A stretch of DNA of 64,000 bases, taken from Colwellia sp. Lineage in GTDB: Bacteria; Pseudomonadota; Gammaproteobacteria; Enterobacterales; Alteromonadaceae. The stretch's first letter is position 1. Each line of letters opens with the position of its first letter. Made by a program: the position numbers and the translations under genes. Of this stretch, positions 28,707 to 37,781 are shown piece by piece. The stretch covers positions 1-64,000 of the forward strand of contig JABSOX010000018.1 in assembly GCA_013215655.1 (NCBI GenBank), written 5' to 3'. The notes under the pieces were generated by a model. That model was not told the origin of the DNA and made no database searches. It saw nothing but the letters and a program-made list of their open reading frames with translations.

Positions 28707-29753
28707 TTACTCTACGAAATCTTGTAGTGTTTCGGGGCCCGCCATAACTTCTACTTCGTGAAGTTGTAGCGGTGGATTTGGTATTAACAAGCTGTCGTAT
28801 TTAACGGGATCATCAGCAATGGCAGAACAAGAAAATGCAATGGTGTAGCTACCTTGTTCAACATGGCTAAAACTATAATGATAAGTTTCGGTATCTATAT
28901 TAAATGTTATCGTATCTGAAGCATATGGTGCGATAAGGTTTTCAGGTATTGCATTTACCGCATTTTCAGCATCATACTCATCAGCCAATGTATTTTCACC
29001 GATTAAATCGGTTTCATATAAATATACTACTTTGCCATGGTCTTCCCCCGCTAAAAATACCTCTTTACAACTTTCATCACCTGGATTTAATAATGCAGCA
29101 TTGATTGTGCCTGTTAATGAACCAGTGGTATCGGCGTTAACAATGCGCACACCATGAGGTTTTAAATTATATGAAGAACCGTTAGCTGTGCTGGTCAGCG
29201 AAGCTCGGAGATTAAATTCAATGATATATGATTGTTCTGTTTCGGATGAAACTGAAAAAACGCCTAACTTTAATTTATTACTGGGTGTTTTCAGTGTTTT
29301 AATGCCATCGCCATCTTCAACCCAACAAAATTCTGTGCTGCCATTTTGATTTTGTGCACAACCGAAAGTATTAATAATAAAACTGCTGTAATCACCAATA
29401 TCAATTTCGGTATTTTCAATAACCAATTTTGACTCGCCATCTTGATAGTCCATCAGGTTTATGGTCATGGTGGTAGGCATATCGTTACTATCAAGAATTG
29501 GAACATTAAACCCTGAGTCATCGTCACTACTTTTTAAGGTGATAGAATCAAAAGTGACATTTACAGAAATAACACCATCAACTGGGGCATCGGCAACTGA
29601 AAAAGAGACTAAAGACGAAGTTGCTACTGGAGTTGGCGCTGGTGGGGAAGTAGGAGTTGGCATTGTTCCATTATCAGAATTTCCACTACCGCCACATGAA
29701 GAGAAAAGAAAACTTCCCAAGATTGGAAGAATACACTTTTTAAATTTTGCCAT
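28707..29753 (-). CDS. DUF4382 domain-containing lipoprotein
   Basis: A 348-residue protein with a lipoprotein signal peptide: basic n-region, hydrophobic core and lipobox Leu-Phe-Ser-Ser-Cys with Cys20 as the lipidated residue. A Gly/Ser and Pro/Thr-rich linker follows, then the DUF4382 module (SFSVADAPVDGVISVNVTFDSI, shortened). The remainder looks like beta-sandwich domains, including a carboxypeptidase-regulatory-like region (SLTGTINAALLNPGDESC, later FNIDTETYHYSFSHVEQGSY). It is probably anchored in the outer membrane. DUF4382 proteins are frequent in marine Gammaproteobacteria and have no known activity. Confidence 0.82.
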   Translation of the reverse strand: MAKFKKCILPILGSFLFSSCGGSGNSDNGTMPTPTSPPAPTPVATSSLVSFSVADAPVDGVISVNVTFDSITLKSSDDDSGFNVPILDSNDMPTTMTINLMDYQDGESKLVIENTEIDIGDYSSFIINTFGCAQNQNGSTEFCWVEDGDGIKTLKTPSNKLKLGVFSVSSETEQSYIIEFNLRASLTSTANGSSYNLKPHGVRIVNADTTGSLTGTINAALLNPGDESCKEVFLAGEDHGKVVYLYETDLIGENTLADEYDAENAVNAIPENLIAPYASDTITFNIDTETYHYSFSHVEQGSYTIAFSCSAIADDPVKYDSLLIPNPPLQLHEVEVMAGPETLQDFVE

Positions 29754-29860
29754 GTTAATAACCTTAATTGTTTTTTATATTTTACCGTTAAGGTGTTGTT
29801 AAAAGCATATAGTAAGTCGATATTTTCATAGCCTTAAAAGGCTTTAGTTGATAAATGTAA

Positions 29861-29904
29861 AAAACCACTCAACAAAAACATAGTTCTTTTATCAAGTGGA
29901 TTTT
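29861..29904 (-). terminator. Possible terminator after the metzincin-like gene
   Basis: On the minus strand a stem of aatccact with agtggtttt surrounds a long loop and ends in a T run, 22 nt after the stop codon of the metzincin-like gene. The stem is short and the loop long, so confidence is moderate. Confidence 0.4.
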
Positions 29905-29925
29905 AATAAACTTACATGAACCTAA

Positions 29926-30738
29926 TTAGTGTTCTATTGCCCATGTGACATGAGTGAGATGACGAATACCATCTTTATCTATTCGAATAAAGGTTTCTGC
30001 ATTGCCGCGACGGCCGAGTGATATTCCCCAACCGACAGCATTATTAGCGCCAGCTTTATTACAGCCTTTTCCTGGAGGAGAATTACAGGTGCCACCACCT
30101 TCTGTGTCTTCAGAGTCAACAGCACCAGTATCATATGAGTCATAGCTATCAGTTTGATGACCATAAATAGACTCGAGTTGTTCATAATCGTGAGCATTTG
30201 GCATGGGTCCTGGTTGAGCTTGATAGTCCATACAAGTTTCAGGTAAAACGGGAGCATTATTAAAATCTTCGTCTTGATGATCTAAACCAAGGTTATGACC
30301 AAGTTCCTGACAAGTGACACTCTGTTTCCATTCGTCATTATTATAGTTTGATAATGAAAAGTAGGTATCATTTAGCTTGGTATAACCACTAACGATGTGG
30401 CCTTGGCCATCGATAGAAATACCTGCAATGCCTAACCAGCCGGTTGAACCATAAGCCAAATTGCATATTCTAAGTTGGCCACTCGTTGATTTACAGCGGC
30501 GTCGAGTTTTATTGTTAGTAGACCCATAGACGTCAATCATATTAACTTTACTTGATAATGACCAATCAGCGATTGAAGCTGATACGTAGCCATCCCAATC
30601 GTCAGTGGTACTGTTGACGACAATTAAGTCAAATGAGGAAGTTGTTCTAGCCCAGTGATAGTTTCCCCAAGAATGGTCGGCAAAACTTAAAGGTGATGTT
30701 AACAATAGCGCTAACAAGGTGGTGAGATGCTTATTCAT
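29926..30738 (-). CDS. Exported metzincin-like protein with Gln in the first zinc-ligand position
   Basis: A 270-residue protein with a signal peptide (residues 1-20, cleavage after SFA). The motif Gln144-Glu-Leu-Gly-His148-Asn-Leu-Gly-Leu-Asp-His154-Gln-Asp matches the metzincin HExxHxxGxxHxxD pattern, except that the first His is Gln. A Met-turn Cys-Met170-Asp-Tyr follows, and Cys residues at about 82, 92, 143 and 169 could form disulfides. The C-terminal part is a low-complexity Asp/Thr/Gly region, then a short beta segment. I recall related matrixin-like proteins with CQExGHxxGLDH, so the Gln may define a subfamily. Whether it is a peptidase is open. A GAGGGT ribosome-binding site supports the start. 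Confidence 0.75.
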   Translation of the reverse strand: MNKHLTTLLALLLTSPLSFADHSWGNYHWARTTSSFDLIVVNSTTDDWDGYVSASIADWSLSSKVNMIDVYGSTNNKTRRRCKSTSGQLRICNLAYGSTGWLGIAGISIDGQGHIVSGYTKLNDTYFSLSNYNNDEWKQSVTCQELGHNLGLDHQDEDFNNAPVLPETCMDYQAQPGPMPNAHDYEQLESIYGHQTDSYDSYDTGAVDSEDTEGGGTCNSPPGKGCNKAGANNAVGWGISLGRRGNAETFIRIDKDGIRHLTHVTWAIEH

Positions 30739-30909
30739 AACTTTACCCTCTGCTCATTATCTTTAACAAATAATTAATGAACGATTACTCATGGATAAAA
30801 CTAAGTTTAGTAGGCTACAGAGACTATCACCAGTAGCTTACAGCTATTCTTCAGAGATAAAGCTATTTTATAAACTAAGTGGTTGATTTTATTTTGTTTG
30901 AGTTGACCC

Positions 30910-31959
30910 TTATTTTTCATCCAATTTAATGCCATGTTTTTTTTCCTTGGCTTTCCATAAACGCTTGGCTAATTTTTGCATATTAATATTTTTATCACCT
31001 TCATCGATAATCTCATGCCCAATGAGGGTTTCCAAAATATCTTCCAAAGTTAATATTCCGCGAATAGTGCCATATTCATTTACAACTAATGATATATGAG
31101 CTCTGTGCTGCAACATCTCTTTCATGGCATGTGACAAGACCATATTATCTAACAAAGTTGGCATTTCTCTAATGTAGTTATTTAAACAAGTATCACCATT
31201 ACCACGAGCTTGCGCTAACATCAGATCAACTCTAATAACAAACCCGACGATGTTATCTTGCTTGGTGTCATAAACAGGTATACGTGTAAAACGGTTCTTT
31301 TTATGTTTATGAAAAAACTCTTCGACTCGAAGGCCTTGAGAGACACAAAATACTACAGTACTAGGTGTCATTACTTCGCTTATTTTTGTTTCTTGTAATA
31401 ATAATAAATTTTGTAAGATGGTTGCTTCTTGGAGGTCTATATTGCCTTCCTCTGCACTCATTTGAGCCATTATCGAAAATTCATTGCGCTTAAACCCCAT
31501 AGATTCTTTACTAACCATTTTACGGGTAATAAATTCTAGCATGACAATAAAAGGGCTTAATATGAATATCATAAACTTTAGACCGTAGGCTGTTATCGGA
31601 GCTAATAACTTCCAATGTGATGCGCCAAGTGTTTTTGGAATGACTTCTGAAAATATTAGGATCAGTAGGGTTAATATTGCAGAAACAATTCCTAATGAAG
31701 CATCTCCAAAAACCAATGTCGCTTGTGCGCCAACGCCAGCGGCACCCACTGTATGAGCTACGGTGTTTAGCGTTAAAATAGCCGCTAAAGGTTTATTTAT
31801 ATCCTGCTTTAGTTCACGTAAAATTGTACCTGCTTTTTGTCCTTCTTTTTCAATCGTGGCAATGTATACCCAAGAAATACTTAATAATACGGCTTCGGCA
31901 ATGGAGCACAAAAATGAAAAAAACAATGCAATAAATAAATATAAGCCTAAGAGAAACAT
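30910..31959 (-). CDS. CNNM/CorC-type membrane protein with DUF21 and CBS domains
   Basis: A 349-residue protein: an N-terminal DUF21 (CNNM) membrane domain with about four helices (FLLGLYLFIALFFSFLCSIAEA; FSEVIPKTLGASHWK), then a pair of CBS domains (KISEVMTPSTVVFCVS; VNEYGTIRGILTLEDILETLIG). There is no C-terminal CorC_HlyC domain of full length; the protein ends with a charged tail. Members are thought to act in Mg or Co ion transport or its control. It lies downstream of the kynurenine cluster on the same strand but is separated by a strong hairpin. Confidence 0.85.
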   Translation of the reverse strand: MFLLGLYLFIALFFSFLCSIAEAVLLSISWVYIATIEKEGQKAGTILRELKQDINKPLAAILTLNTVAHTVGAAGVGAQATLVFGDASLGIVSAILTLLILIFSEVIPKTLGASHWKLLAPITAYGLKFMIFILSPFIVMLEFITRKMVSKESMGFKRNEFSIMAQMSAEEGNIDLQEATILQNLLLLQETKISEVMTPSTVVFCVSQGLRVEEFFHKHKKNRFTRIPVYDTKQDNIVGFVIRVDLMLAQARGNGDTCLNNYIREMPTLLDNMVLSHAMKEMLQHRAHISLVVNEYGTIRGILTLEDILETLIGHEIIDEGDKNINMQKLAKRLWKAKEKKHGIKLDEK

Positions 31960-32064
31960 GGGAGTGGTAGGGCAAAGTGCCGATTAGATTATCATCTAAT
32001 TAATATAAGCTTAATTATAAACATAGTCTAATTTGAAGTGTTTTTTACATCAGTTAGACGTAAT

Positions 32065-32102
32065 AAATAGTAACTTCCTATTGATTTAGGAAGTTACTAT
32101 TT
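32065..32102 (-). terminator. Terminator hairpin at the end of the kynurenine cluster
   Basis: A perfect 16-bp inverted repeat (aaatagtaacttccta, 32065-32080, with its complement at 32087-32102) and a 6-nt loop, 38 nt downstream of the tryptophan dioxygenase stop. It is nearly symmetrical, with only a few T residues on the minus strand, so termination is likely but not certain. Confidence 0.65.
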
Positions 32103-32139
32103 AAATAAGCTTTAATGGTTGCTTGTGTGAGCAATAAAA

Positions 32140-33039
32140 TTATAAATGGGTTCTTACTTCAAAAAGTTCGGGAAAAAAGCTCACATCCAAAGCCTTTTTC
32201 AAAAACTCTACTCCAGAAGAACCACCCGTACCGTGTTTGTAGCCGATAATACGTTGCACGGTATACATATGTTTAAAGCGCCATTGTTGAAAAGCATCTT
32301 CAATATCTACGAGCTTTTCAGCAAGCTCATATAGCTCAAAGTACTTTTCTGGTTGTTGATAAACCTTCAACCAAGCGTTTAATACCGATTGATTACTTTG
32401 ATAAGGCAAGGTTAAATCACGATTAATAATTGCCTCATCAATAGTAAAACCATGTTTGACCAAGACTGAAATAACTTCATCATAAAGGCTAGGACGTATT
32501 AATAGTTGTTCAAGCTCTTGATAAGCATCTGTATTACTTTGATGAACTTTGAGCATATCTTTATTTTTATTACCAAGTAAAAACTCTAGTTTTCGATAGC
32601 CATATGACTGAAAACCAGAAGAACGACCTAAATCATCTCTAAATTTTAAATAATCAACAGGTGTTAGTGTTGATAATATATTCCAAGATTGTGTTAATTG
32701 GATAAATATTTGTTTTACTCTTGATATTACCTTAAAGGCGGGACCAAAATTATTTTCTTGAATACATTCCACCGCATTCAACAACTCATGACCTGCGAGT
32801 TTTAACCATAATTCACTCGTTTGATGGATAACAATAAAGAGCATTTCATCATGTTCAGTGGATAAAGGATGTTGCGCGGATAAAACTTGGTCAAGTTTTA
32901 AGTAATCATCATAAGACATTTCATCTTTAAAATCCGTATGGATATTGTCTTCTAAATCTCGTTGGTTTTTGTTTGTTTTACTATTTTGAGTTTGATTATT
33001 AGCGTGTTGTGCGCCAAGAGGGCAACCAGAACTAGTCAT
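32140..33039 (-). CDS. kynA: Tryptophan 2,3-dioxygenase
   Basis: A heme enzyme that opens the indole ring of L-tryptophan to N-formylkynurenine, the first step of the kynurenine pathway. The 299-residue protein has the family motifs: YDDYLKLDQVLSAQHP, DEMLFIVIHQTSELWLKL with the substrate/heme region, FQSYGYRKLEFLLGN, and KHGTGGSSGVEFLKKAL near the C-terminus (proximal heme His in WRFKHMYTVQRIIGYK). It is the last gene of the cluster, and its ATG overlaps the kmo stop (TAATG). Confidence 0.96.
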   Translation of the reverse strand: MTSSGCPLGAQHANNQTQNSKTNKNQRDLEDNIHTDFKDEMSYDDYLKLDQVLSAQHPLSTEHDEMLFIVIHQTSELWLKLAGHELLNAVECIQENNFGPAFKVISRVKQIFIQLTQSWNILSTLTPVDYLKFRDDLGRSSGFQSYGYRKLEFLLGNKNKDMLKVHQSNTDAYQELEQLLIRPSLYDEVISVLVKHGFTIDEAIINRDLTLPYQSNQSVLNAWLKVYQQPEKYFELYELAEKLVDIEDAFQQWRFKHMYTVQRIIGYKHGTGGSSGVEFLKKALDVSFFPELFEVRTHL

Positions 33040-34460
33040 TACTTATCTCCTCTTGCGGTTAGTTCGTCTTTAAAATGAAACTCAACAAGTTGTTGCAGCT
33101 TTTGATATATAAAGTCATCTTGCCAGCAGTTTTCAATATTGGGTACTTGCATTATTTGATTCATAATTTCTTGTTGGTGTTCGCCAATTTTGAGTGCCTG
33201 TGAATAAGGCAAGTTAGGGCAGAAGGTAACCATTGAATATAGAGGTACCCATAATTCAGGGTGTATTTGGTGAAATTTCGCTTCTATTTTTTTACGTAAT
33301 AGAAATAACTTATCGCCAGCGTGCTCGCTCATCTCAACAAAGTTTCTTTTGGCGAGTTCGGTTATCGCATCAGCATTAATTTTTCGTTGTGCTTGATAGG
33401 CAGGGAAAATCTTTTTCCAGTCATGTTGATGACTATCAATTAGCTCCGCAAGTTCACGACAATCTTCAAAACCGCAATTCATTCCTTGTCCGTAAAATGG
33501 CACCATGGCATGAGCCGCGTCTCCAATAAGGGCGACTTTTTGATTAATTACCCAAGGATCAACATTGACTAAAAACAGTGGGTTGGCAGTCTTAGCCATA
33601 AACTCATCAACAGGGTTTTCTAGTAACGTCATAGCATCACTGAAATAATCATTAAAAAATGCAGTAACTGAACCTCGTTTTTTTAAGGTATTAAATGATA
33701 CTTCACCTTCATAATTTAAGAATAAAGTACAAGTAAAGGTGCCATCGGGGTTTGGCAAGGCAATCAACATAAAGTCTTTTCGCGGCCAAATATGTAACGC
33801 TTCTTTTTCCATTTTAAAGCGAGCATCCCCTGACTCATTTTCATTAGCAGGGATGGTTAATTCAATATAACACTGTGGCATATAAGATTGGCTATAACTA
33901 AAACGTGAGGTTTCTTGTGCTAAACGGCGTACCTTGGAATAAGCCCCATCTGCGCCAAATACATAATCGGCATCAACTTCAATATGATGTTTACCTTTGC
34001 TAAAAGATGCACAACCACTGACAAAATCAATATGGGTTAAGCGTTTATTAAAAAATAAATCAACGCTACTTTCCTGTTCTGCTAAATCAAGTAATTGTTC
34101 ATTAATACCTGAACGTGATACTGACCAAATGGCTTGGTCTTTAACACCATATACTTGCTCTGTTAATGTACCGTCTACACCATGCATCACTCTTTTTCGC
34201 ATTGGAATAGCTGTTTCTCTGATTTTATCGGCAATGCCTACTGACTCTAATGCTAACCAGCCGCGATCAGACAAGGCAATATTAATAGATTTACCTTGGT
34301 AAACATCGTGTTCACGTGAATCTGGACGAGACTCATATAGTTTAACCTTGTATCCTCTTCTGCCTAAAACTACGGCTAACAAAGCACCAACAGGTCCTGC
34401 ACCAGCAATGGTTATATTGGTTTCTTTATCTACTTGAGTGATGTTGGCATTGTTGCTCAT
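33039..34460 (-). CDS. kmo: Kynurenine 3-monooxygenase
   Basis: An FAD enzyme that hydroxylates L-kynurenine to 3-hydroxykynurenine using NADPH and oxygen. About 473 residues from ATG 34460, which overlaps the kynU stop as ATGA; an ATG 9 nt upstream is also possible but sits too close to the AAGG site. It shows the FAD-binding GAGPVGALLA motif, the substrate-site GKSINIALSDRG, and the second FAD motif VALIGDAAHAMVPFYGQGMN. The C-terminal segment is hydrophobic (LWVPLYSMVTFCPNLPY), as usual for KMO. Confidence 0.96.
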   Translation of the reverse strand: MSNNANITQVDKETNITIAGAGPVGALLAVVLGRRGYKVKLYESRPDSREHDVYQGKSINIALSDRGWLALESVGIADKIRETAIPMRKRVMHGVDGTLTEQVYGVKDQAIWSVSRSGINEQLLDLAEQESSVDLFFNKRLTHIDFVSGCASFSKGKHHIEVDADYVFGADGAYSKVRRLAQETSRFSYSQSYMPQCYIELTIPANENESGDARFKMEKEALHIWPRKDFMLIALPNPDGTFTCTLFLNYEGEVSFNTLKKRGSVTAFFNDYFSDAMTLLENPVDEFMAKTANPLFLVNVDPWVINQKVALIGDAAHAMVPFYGQGMNCGFEDCRELAELIDSHQHDWKKIFPAYQAQRKINADAITELAKRNFVEMSEHAGDKLFLLRKKIEAKFHQIHPELWVPLYSMVTFCPNLPYSQALKIGEHQQEIMNQIMQVPNIENCWQDDFIYQKLQQLVEFHFKDELTARGDK

Positions 34461-35746
34461 GATAAACATCCTTTTAGAATGCGTACAAAGTGATAGATGT
34501 CTTGAAACTGATTGTAAAGGGGCACTGGCGCTACACGGATAACATTTGGTTCACGCCAATCAGTGGTTACGCCATTCTCTTCTAAAGCATTAAACATTGC
34601 TTTGCCGTCTAACCCTTTAATATTGATCATTAAAGAAAGCTGGCAACCACGCTCAACTTCATTTTTTGGTGTAATAATCCTTATATCATCGCCAAATTCT
34701 GTAGCAATAAGTTCAGTCATATATTGAGTGAGTTTGATTGATTTTTTACGCAGCGCAGCAATGCCACCTGCCATTTTTATGGTATCTAGAGAACCTCTAA
34801 TTGCTGCTAAAGATAGCACCGGAGGATTTGATAATTGCCAGCCTTCTGCGGTTGCTATTGGTTTGAAGTTATTTTCCATTTTAAAACGGGTATTTTTATC
34901 GTGTCCCCACCAACCAGAAAAGCGAGTTAATTGCGTTTCTTTATCGGTATTTTGGCTGTGTTTTTGATGAACAAAACAGCCGCCGACTGAGCCTGCACCG
35001 CTATTTAGATATTTATAACTACACCAGCAGGCAAAGTCGACTTGCCAGTCATGTAAAGCAAGTTCGATATTGCCAACTGCATGGGCAAGGTCAAAACCAA
35101 CCATAATACCTTTAGCATGAGCTTTTTCAGTAATGGTCTTCATATCAAGTACTTGTCCGGTGTAATATTGCACGCCGGGTAGTAATATTAGGGCTATTTC
35201 GTCACCTTGTTGCTCTATTATTTGATATAAATCGTCATAATTTAACAATTCTTCATCAGCTCGTGGTGTCCATAACAACATGTTATCTTCAACACTTTGG
35301 TGATGATGTTTTAATTGTGACTCAACGGCATAATGATCTGAGGGAAAAGCATGGTCTTCAATTAATATTTTAGTACGTTTTCCTTGTGGCTGGTAAAAGC
35401 TGACCATCATAAAATGTAAATTAGCGGTAAGTGAATTCATCATCACTACTTCTTCCGCTTTACCACCCACTAATAATGCTGATTGTTCGGTTAAAAATTC
35501 ATGATAGGGCATCCAAGGATAATCACCTTCAAAATGGCCTTTTACGCCACGTTGTTGCCAAGAGTCTAACATTTCGATTACGTATTCGCGGGCAAGTTTT
35601 GGTTGTAAACCAAGTGAGTTACCGGTGAAGTAATATTCATCTTGGCCGTTTGCTTGTTTAGGAATGGCAAACTGTTCGCGCATTTTTGCTAAAGGGTCTT
35701 GTTGATCAAGTTCTTGTGCGTACGCTAATGTGGTATTTATTGTCAT
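34457..35746 (-). CDS. kynU: Kynureninase
   Basis: A PLP enzyme that cleaves 3-hydroxykynurenine to 3-hydroxyanthranilate and alanine (and kynurenine to anthranilate). About 429 residues from ATG 35746, which has GGAG 9 nt upstream; the longer frame begins with a GTG inside that site. Conserved parts are YFTGNSLGLQPK, the PLP phosphate region (MMNSLTANLHFMMVSFY), Asp of VGFDLAHAVGN, and Lys in WCSYKYLNSGAGSVGG. It begins 15 nt downstream of the formamidase-like gene's stop and ends overlapping kmo. Confidence 0.96.
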   Translation of the reverse strand: MTINTTLAYAQELDQQDPLAKMREQFAIPKQANGQDEYYFTGNSLGLQPKLAREYVIEMLDSWQQRGVKGHFEGDYPWMPYHEFLTEQSALLVGGKAEEVVMMNSLTANLHFMMVSFYQPQGKRTKILIEDHAFPSDHYAVESQLKHHHQSVEDNMLLWTPRADEELLNYDDLYQIIEQQGDEIALILLPGVQYYTGQVLDMKTITEKAHAKGIMVGFDLAHAVGNIELALHDWQVDFACWCSYKYLNSGAGSVGGCFVHQKHSQNTDKETQLTRFSGWWGHDKNTRFKMENNFKPIATAEGWQLSNPPVLSLAAIRGSLDTIKMAGGIAALRKKSIKLTQYMTELIATEFGDDIRIITPKNEVERGCQLSLMINIKGLDGKAMFNALEENGVTTDWREPNVIRVAPVPLYNQFQDIYHFVRILKGCLS

Positions 35747-35761
35747 TGTTATTTTCTCCAC

Positions 35762-36628
35762 TTAATTTCTTTTTTGCTGACTGCCAGCTGTAATGTCTAT
35801 TGCTTGATAGAGTACCGGGCGACTTGGCGCAGCATCATTTACAAATGCGGGCGTTTGTAGATTGATAAAATAAAAACCATCATTTATATCGTTTGTAATA
35901 AACGCCATTTCAGTAATTGTTTTATTGACTTGGCTATTAGGACTAGCTTGATGAGCACCTTCAATGACTTGCCAAAATAGGTGATGACAGGTCATTAAAC
36001 CTTCGTCATGTAAACGGTCGATGGAAGGAATATCGACAATCAGATGCTCAATTCCGCGTTCATTCAAATACAAGATAGCATCGCGACTAAAAAATGCTGG
36101 TTGATTGTTTCCATTGTAAGCTTGCTGACATTTATCATTGCTATTTGGCAATGTTCTGATCACCAATGCTTGAAGTTGTTCGTTATCAAAATTTGATAAG
36201 TTTTCTTCAAGGGCATGACGACTAATGATTTTATCTGAGTTATTAAAAGCAGGGGAGTAGTCATCATTGCTAGAAAGTGCATGTTCAGGTGTTATTGAAA
36301 TAACGGCACATGGCATTAATGGCGGCAGTTCAATATCGGCTATTTTTAATGATAATTCAGCATTTAAGTCACAAATATGGGCAATGGTTTCGGTATGGGT
36401 GCCGTTGCAATGAGGGTTAATAGTCAGTGTATTGACGTTACAACTACCACCTTGTTCCGTATCGCCAATAAAACTGCCTGCTTGCATTGGCACTGATAGT
36501 GCTGCATTTGCACCAAAGTGATTAGGCTGTTGCTCCGCATGATTAAAATGCACGGGAATAGCGAGCGACCATGAAAAATCAGTATTGATTTGGTATTTAT
36601 TATTAAGTAGCTCTACGGTGATGTTCAT
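35762..36628 (-). CDS. Cyclase-family protein, probable N-formylkynurenine formamidase
   Basis: About 288 residues from ATG 36628, overlapping the ACMSD stop as ATGA. It belongs to the metal-dependent cyclase/KynB superfamily, but its metal motif reads H-C-N-G-T-H-T-E-T-I-A-H instead of KynB's HxGTHxDxxxH, and it is about 80 residues longer than KynB. Late motifs LIVDIPSIDRLHDEG and HHLFWQVIEGA are present. Its place between ACMSD and kynU, and the absence of any other formamidase in the cluster, suggest that it hydrolyses N-formylkynurenine to kynurenine. This is inference from context; a different cyclic substrate is possible. Confidence 0.72.
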   Translation of the reverse strand: MNITVELLNNKYQINTDFSWSLAIPVHFNHAEQQPNHFGANAALSVPMQAGSFIGDTEQGGSCNVNTLTINPHCNGTHTETIAHICDLNAELSLKIADIELPPLMPCAVISITPEHALSSNDDYSPAFNNSDKIISRHALEENLSNFDNEQLQALVIRTLPNSNDKCQQAYNGNNQPAFFSRDAILYLNERGIEHLIVDIPSIDRLHDEGLMTCHHLFWQVIEGAHQASPNSQVNKTITEMAFITNDINDGFYFINLQTPAFVNDAAPSRPVLYQAIDITAGSQQKRN

Positions 36629-37632
36629 AGAAACTGCTCCTTGCTCATACCAAGCCATTTAAGTGCTGAGCCGTGCAGAAGTTTTTCTTTAATATCATCA
36701 TCAAAGTTGCTGTTTACAATAAGTTTACCCGGTGATAATTCGCCTAATGGAAATGGATAGTCACTTCCCAAAGCAATGTTGTCTGCGCCCATTAGATCAA
36801 CTAAGTACTTTAATGCGAGTTCATCATGCACCAGCGAGTCTAAAGTGATTTGTTTAAGAAAATCACGTGGATTTACGTCGCAATCTATCGCACATAAATC
36901 AGGGCGAACATTAAAGCCATGTTCTATTCTGCCAATGGTCGCTGGAAATGAACCACCGCCATGAGCAAAAGCTATTTTTAGGTTAGGCAAGCGTTGTAAA
37001 ACGCCGCCAAAAATCATCGAACATATCGCTAAGCTAGACTCTGCAGGCATACCAACCAACCAAGGTAACCAGTACTTGGGCATTTTTTCTTTTGCCATCA
37101 TGTCCCATGGATGCACAAATACCGCCGCACCTAGGTCTTGTGCCGCTTCGAATATGGGAAATAATTGTTCTTGGTCTAAATTCCACTCATTGATATGAGA
37201 GCCAATTTGAATTCCAGCTAAGCCAATTTTCATACAGCGCTCTAGTTCTTGAATCGCCAGATCTGGAGCTTGCATTGGTACTGTGCCTAAGCCAATAAAA
37301 CGCTTAGGGTGATCATTCACTATGCCGGCAATATGGTCATTGAGATATTTCGATAAATCTAAAGTATCTTTAGGTTTTGCCCAGTAATTAAACATCACCG
37401 GGACCGTTGAGAGTACTTGCACATCAATATTATGCTTTGCGCAGTCATTTAGACGTATTTTTGGGTCCCAGCAATTATGTTCAATTTCACGAAAAAACTT
37501 GTCATCAACCATCATACGGGCGCAGCCACATTTATGATGGTCTAAGCTGACAAAGCCCCCATAACCATACTTTTCACGTAAATTTGGCCATGTTTTTGGT
37601 AAAATGTGCGTGTGGATATCAATTTTTAACAT
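36625..37632 (-). CDS. 2-amino-3-carboxymuconate-6-semialdehyde decarboxylase (ACMSD)
   Basis: A zinc amidohydrolase-fold decarboxylase that converts ACMS to 2-aminomuconate semialdehyde, steering carbon away from quinolinate and NAD synthesis. The 335-residue length equals known ACMSDs. Zinc ligands appear as His7-Thr-His9 (KIDIHTHILP), His in AVFVHPWDM, and the late Asp of NIALGSDYPFPLGE; the LKIAFAHGGGSFPATIGRIEHG segment is also typical. It is followed without a gap by the formamidase-like gene. A 92-bp repeat separates it from the upstream dioxygenase gene. Confidence 0.93.
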   Translation of the reverse strand: MLKIDIHTHILPKTWPNLREKYGYGGFVSLDHHKCGCARMMVDDKFFREIEHNCWDPKIRLNDCAKHNIDVQVLSTVPVMFNYWAKPKDTLDLSKYLNDHIAGIVNDHPKRFIGLGTVPMQAPDLAIQELERCMKIGLAGIQIGSHINEWNLDQEQLFPIFEAAQDLGAAVFVHPWDMMAKEKMPKYWLPWLVGMPAESSLAICSMIFGGVLQRLPNLKIAFAHGGGSFPATIGRIEHGFNVRPDLCAIDCDVNPRDFLKQITLDSLVHDELALKYLVDLMGADNIALGSDYPFPLGELSPGKLIVNSNFDDDIKEKLLHGSALKWLGMSKEQFL

Positions 37633-37644
37633 TTTGACGTTTCC

Positions 37645-37736
37645 TCGTCGTTATTTTGCTTAATTTCTACGTTTAAAATGCTCACGTACATTTGTACGCT
37701 GCGCATTTTAGCCTTGAACTTAAACAAACTAACTTT
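37645..37736. repeat. 92-bp dispersed repeat with variable hairpin, copy B
   Basis: The same family as 22887-22978, with identical flanking blocks (tcgtcgttattt, gctt-attt; cttgaact, aactaactt). The central hairpin is cgtac-attt-gtacg within longer arms aaaatgc and gcatttt. It sits inside the kynurenine cluster between the ACMSD and 3-hydroxyanthranilate dioxygenase genes. Confidence 0.7.
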
Positions 37737-37781
37737 GAGGAGTTCATTTAAAAAATGCCTGAATATATAAGTCATTACAAA

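Noticed and set aside
29979..30257. 92-codon minus-strand frame within the metzincin-like gene
   Set aside because: It overlaps a gene with a signal peptide, a ribosome-binding site and a recognisable motif; a frame shadow.
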